In this document: one piece after another, positions 6,328 to 6,496 of the stretch
Layout: each line of letters begins with the position of its first letter
Position numbering within the stretch: position 1 is the stretch's first letter
NCBI GenBank assembly: GCA_035541995.1
Contig: DATKMG010000686.1
Coordinates: forward strand, 1 to 6,496
Source of the DNA: DATKMG01 sp035541995
Lineage (GTDB): Bacteria; Acidobacteriota; Terriglobia; Versatilivoradales; Versatilivoraceae
DNA: 6,496 nt
Direction: 5' to 3'
Notes under the pieces: model-generated
What the model saw: only the letters and a program-made list of their open reading frames with translations
The model's database searches: none
Told to the model about the DNA's origin: nothing
Translations under genes and position numbers: made by a program

Positions 6328-6496
6328 GTTCAAAGCCTTGGTCATACATTGTATCAGGTCGGCAAATACGACGAGGCAGAGCGACTCCAGCGCCAACTTC
6401 TTGCTACACGACGCAAAATCCTCGGCAACGACCACTTCGACGTTGCATTATCTCTCTACAATTTCGGCAATACGCTTGATGAGCTGGGGCGGTTCG
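6328..6496 (+). CDS. Tetratricopeptide-repeat protein fragment (5' end unresolved, possibly decayed; runs off right edge)
   Basis: The frame reads VQSLGHTLYQVGKYDEAERL, continues through a helix rich in Gln, Leu and Arg, then GNDHFDVALS, and starts again with LYNFGNTLDELGRF. Comparing LGHTLYQVGKY with FGNTLDELGRF gives an exact 42-residue period. That is the spacing of the kinesin-light-chain-like TPR class (TPR_10/TPR_12), whose units typically end in 'LG-DHP-VA-SL'. TPR arrays are protein-binding scaffolds; partner and function cannot be told from 56 residues. No proper start is visible: an in-frame TAA lies directly upstream (6325-6327) and the only in-frame start candidate inside the window is a TTG at 6349, without a Shine-Dalgarno and already inside the first repeat. 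The fragment may therefore be the remains of a longer TPR gene broken by a nonsense mutation, or the stop may be a sequence error. I am confident of the TPR homology, but not that an intact gene is present. Confidence 0.6.

Noticed and set aside
6229..6435. 68-codon minus-strand open frame at the right edge
   Set aside because: It is antisense to the TPR coding frame, which explains the sequence much better.

Overview
The window looks like a piece of a Gram-negative soil-type genome, most likely Acidobacteriota. This is inferred from protein style only. The clue is the receptor fragment at the left edge: a carboxypeptidase-regulatory-like domain running straight into a TonB plug start with an 'ELPLN-R-F--LL-L--G' signature, an arrangement expanded in Acidobacteriota. 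No rRNA, tRNA, CRISPR array, transposase or complete mobile element was seen.

Layout, left to right. (1) Positions 1-599, minus strand: the 5' part of a TonB-dependent-receptor-like outer-membrane protein that runs off the left edge. (2) 600-1180: a 581-bp divergent intergenic region holding a plausible promoter and a strong Shine-Dalgarno for the receptor, and a candidate promoter plus a 22-bp imperfect palindrome on the permease side. (3) 1181-4366, plus strand: a full-length RND (HAE-type) efflux permease of 1061 aa. (4) 4367-4593: a gap containing a small UUCG-type hairpin. (5) 4594-5844, plus strand: a periplasmic adaptor (membrane fusion protein) with a canonical TolC-docking tip motif. 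(6) 5845-6327: about 480 bp with no convincing gene. (7) 6328-6496, plus strand: a tetratricopeptide-repeat coding fragment with 42-residue spacing that runs off the right edge and has an in-frame stop directly in front of it.

The permease and adaptor should form the inner-membrane and periplasmic parts of a tripartite efflux pump. The outer-membrane channel and any dedicated regulator are absent here, so they must be encoded elsewhere or beyond the edges. The order is permease then adaptor, opposite to acrAB. The permease keeps the paired TM4 aspartates but has serine where AcrB has the TM10 proton-relay lysine. The receptor fragment on the opposite strand probably has a separate job.

I see no strong case for a wholly new system. 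The points most worth a second look are the altered proton-relay site, the overlooked receptor gene with its conflict over the start codon, the palindrome upstream of the pump, and the TPR fragment with no start.
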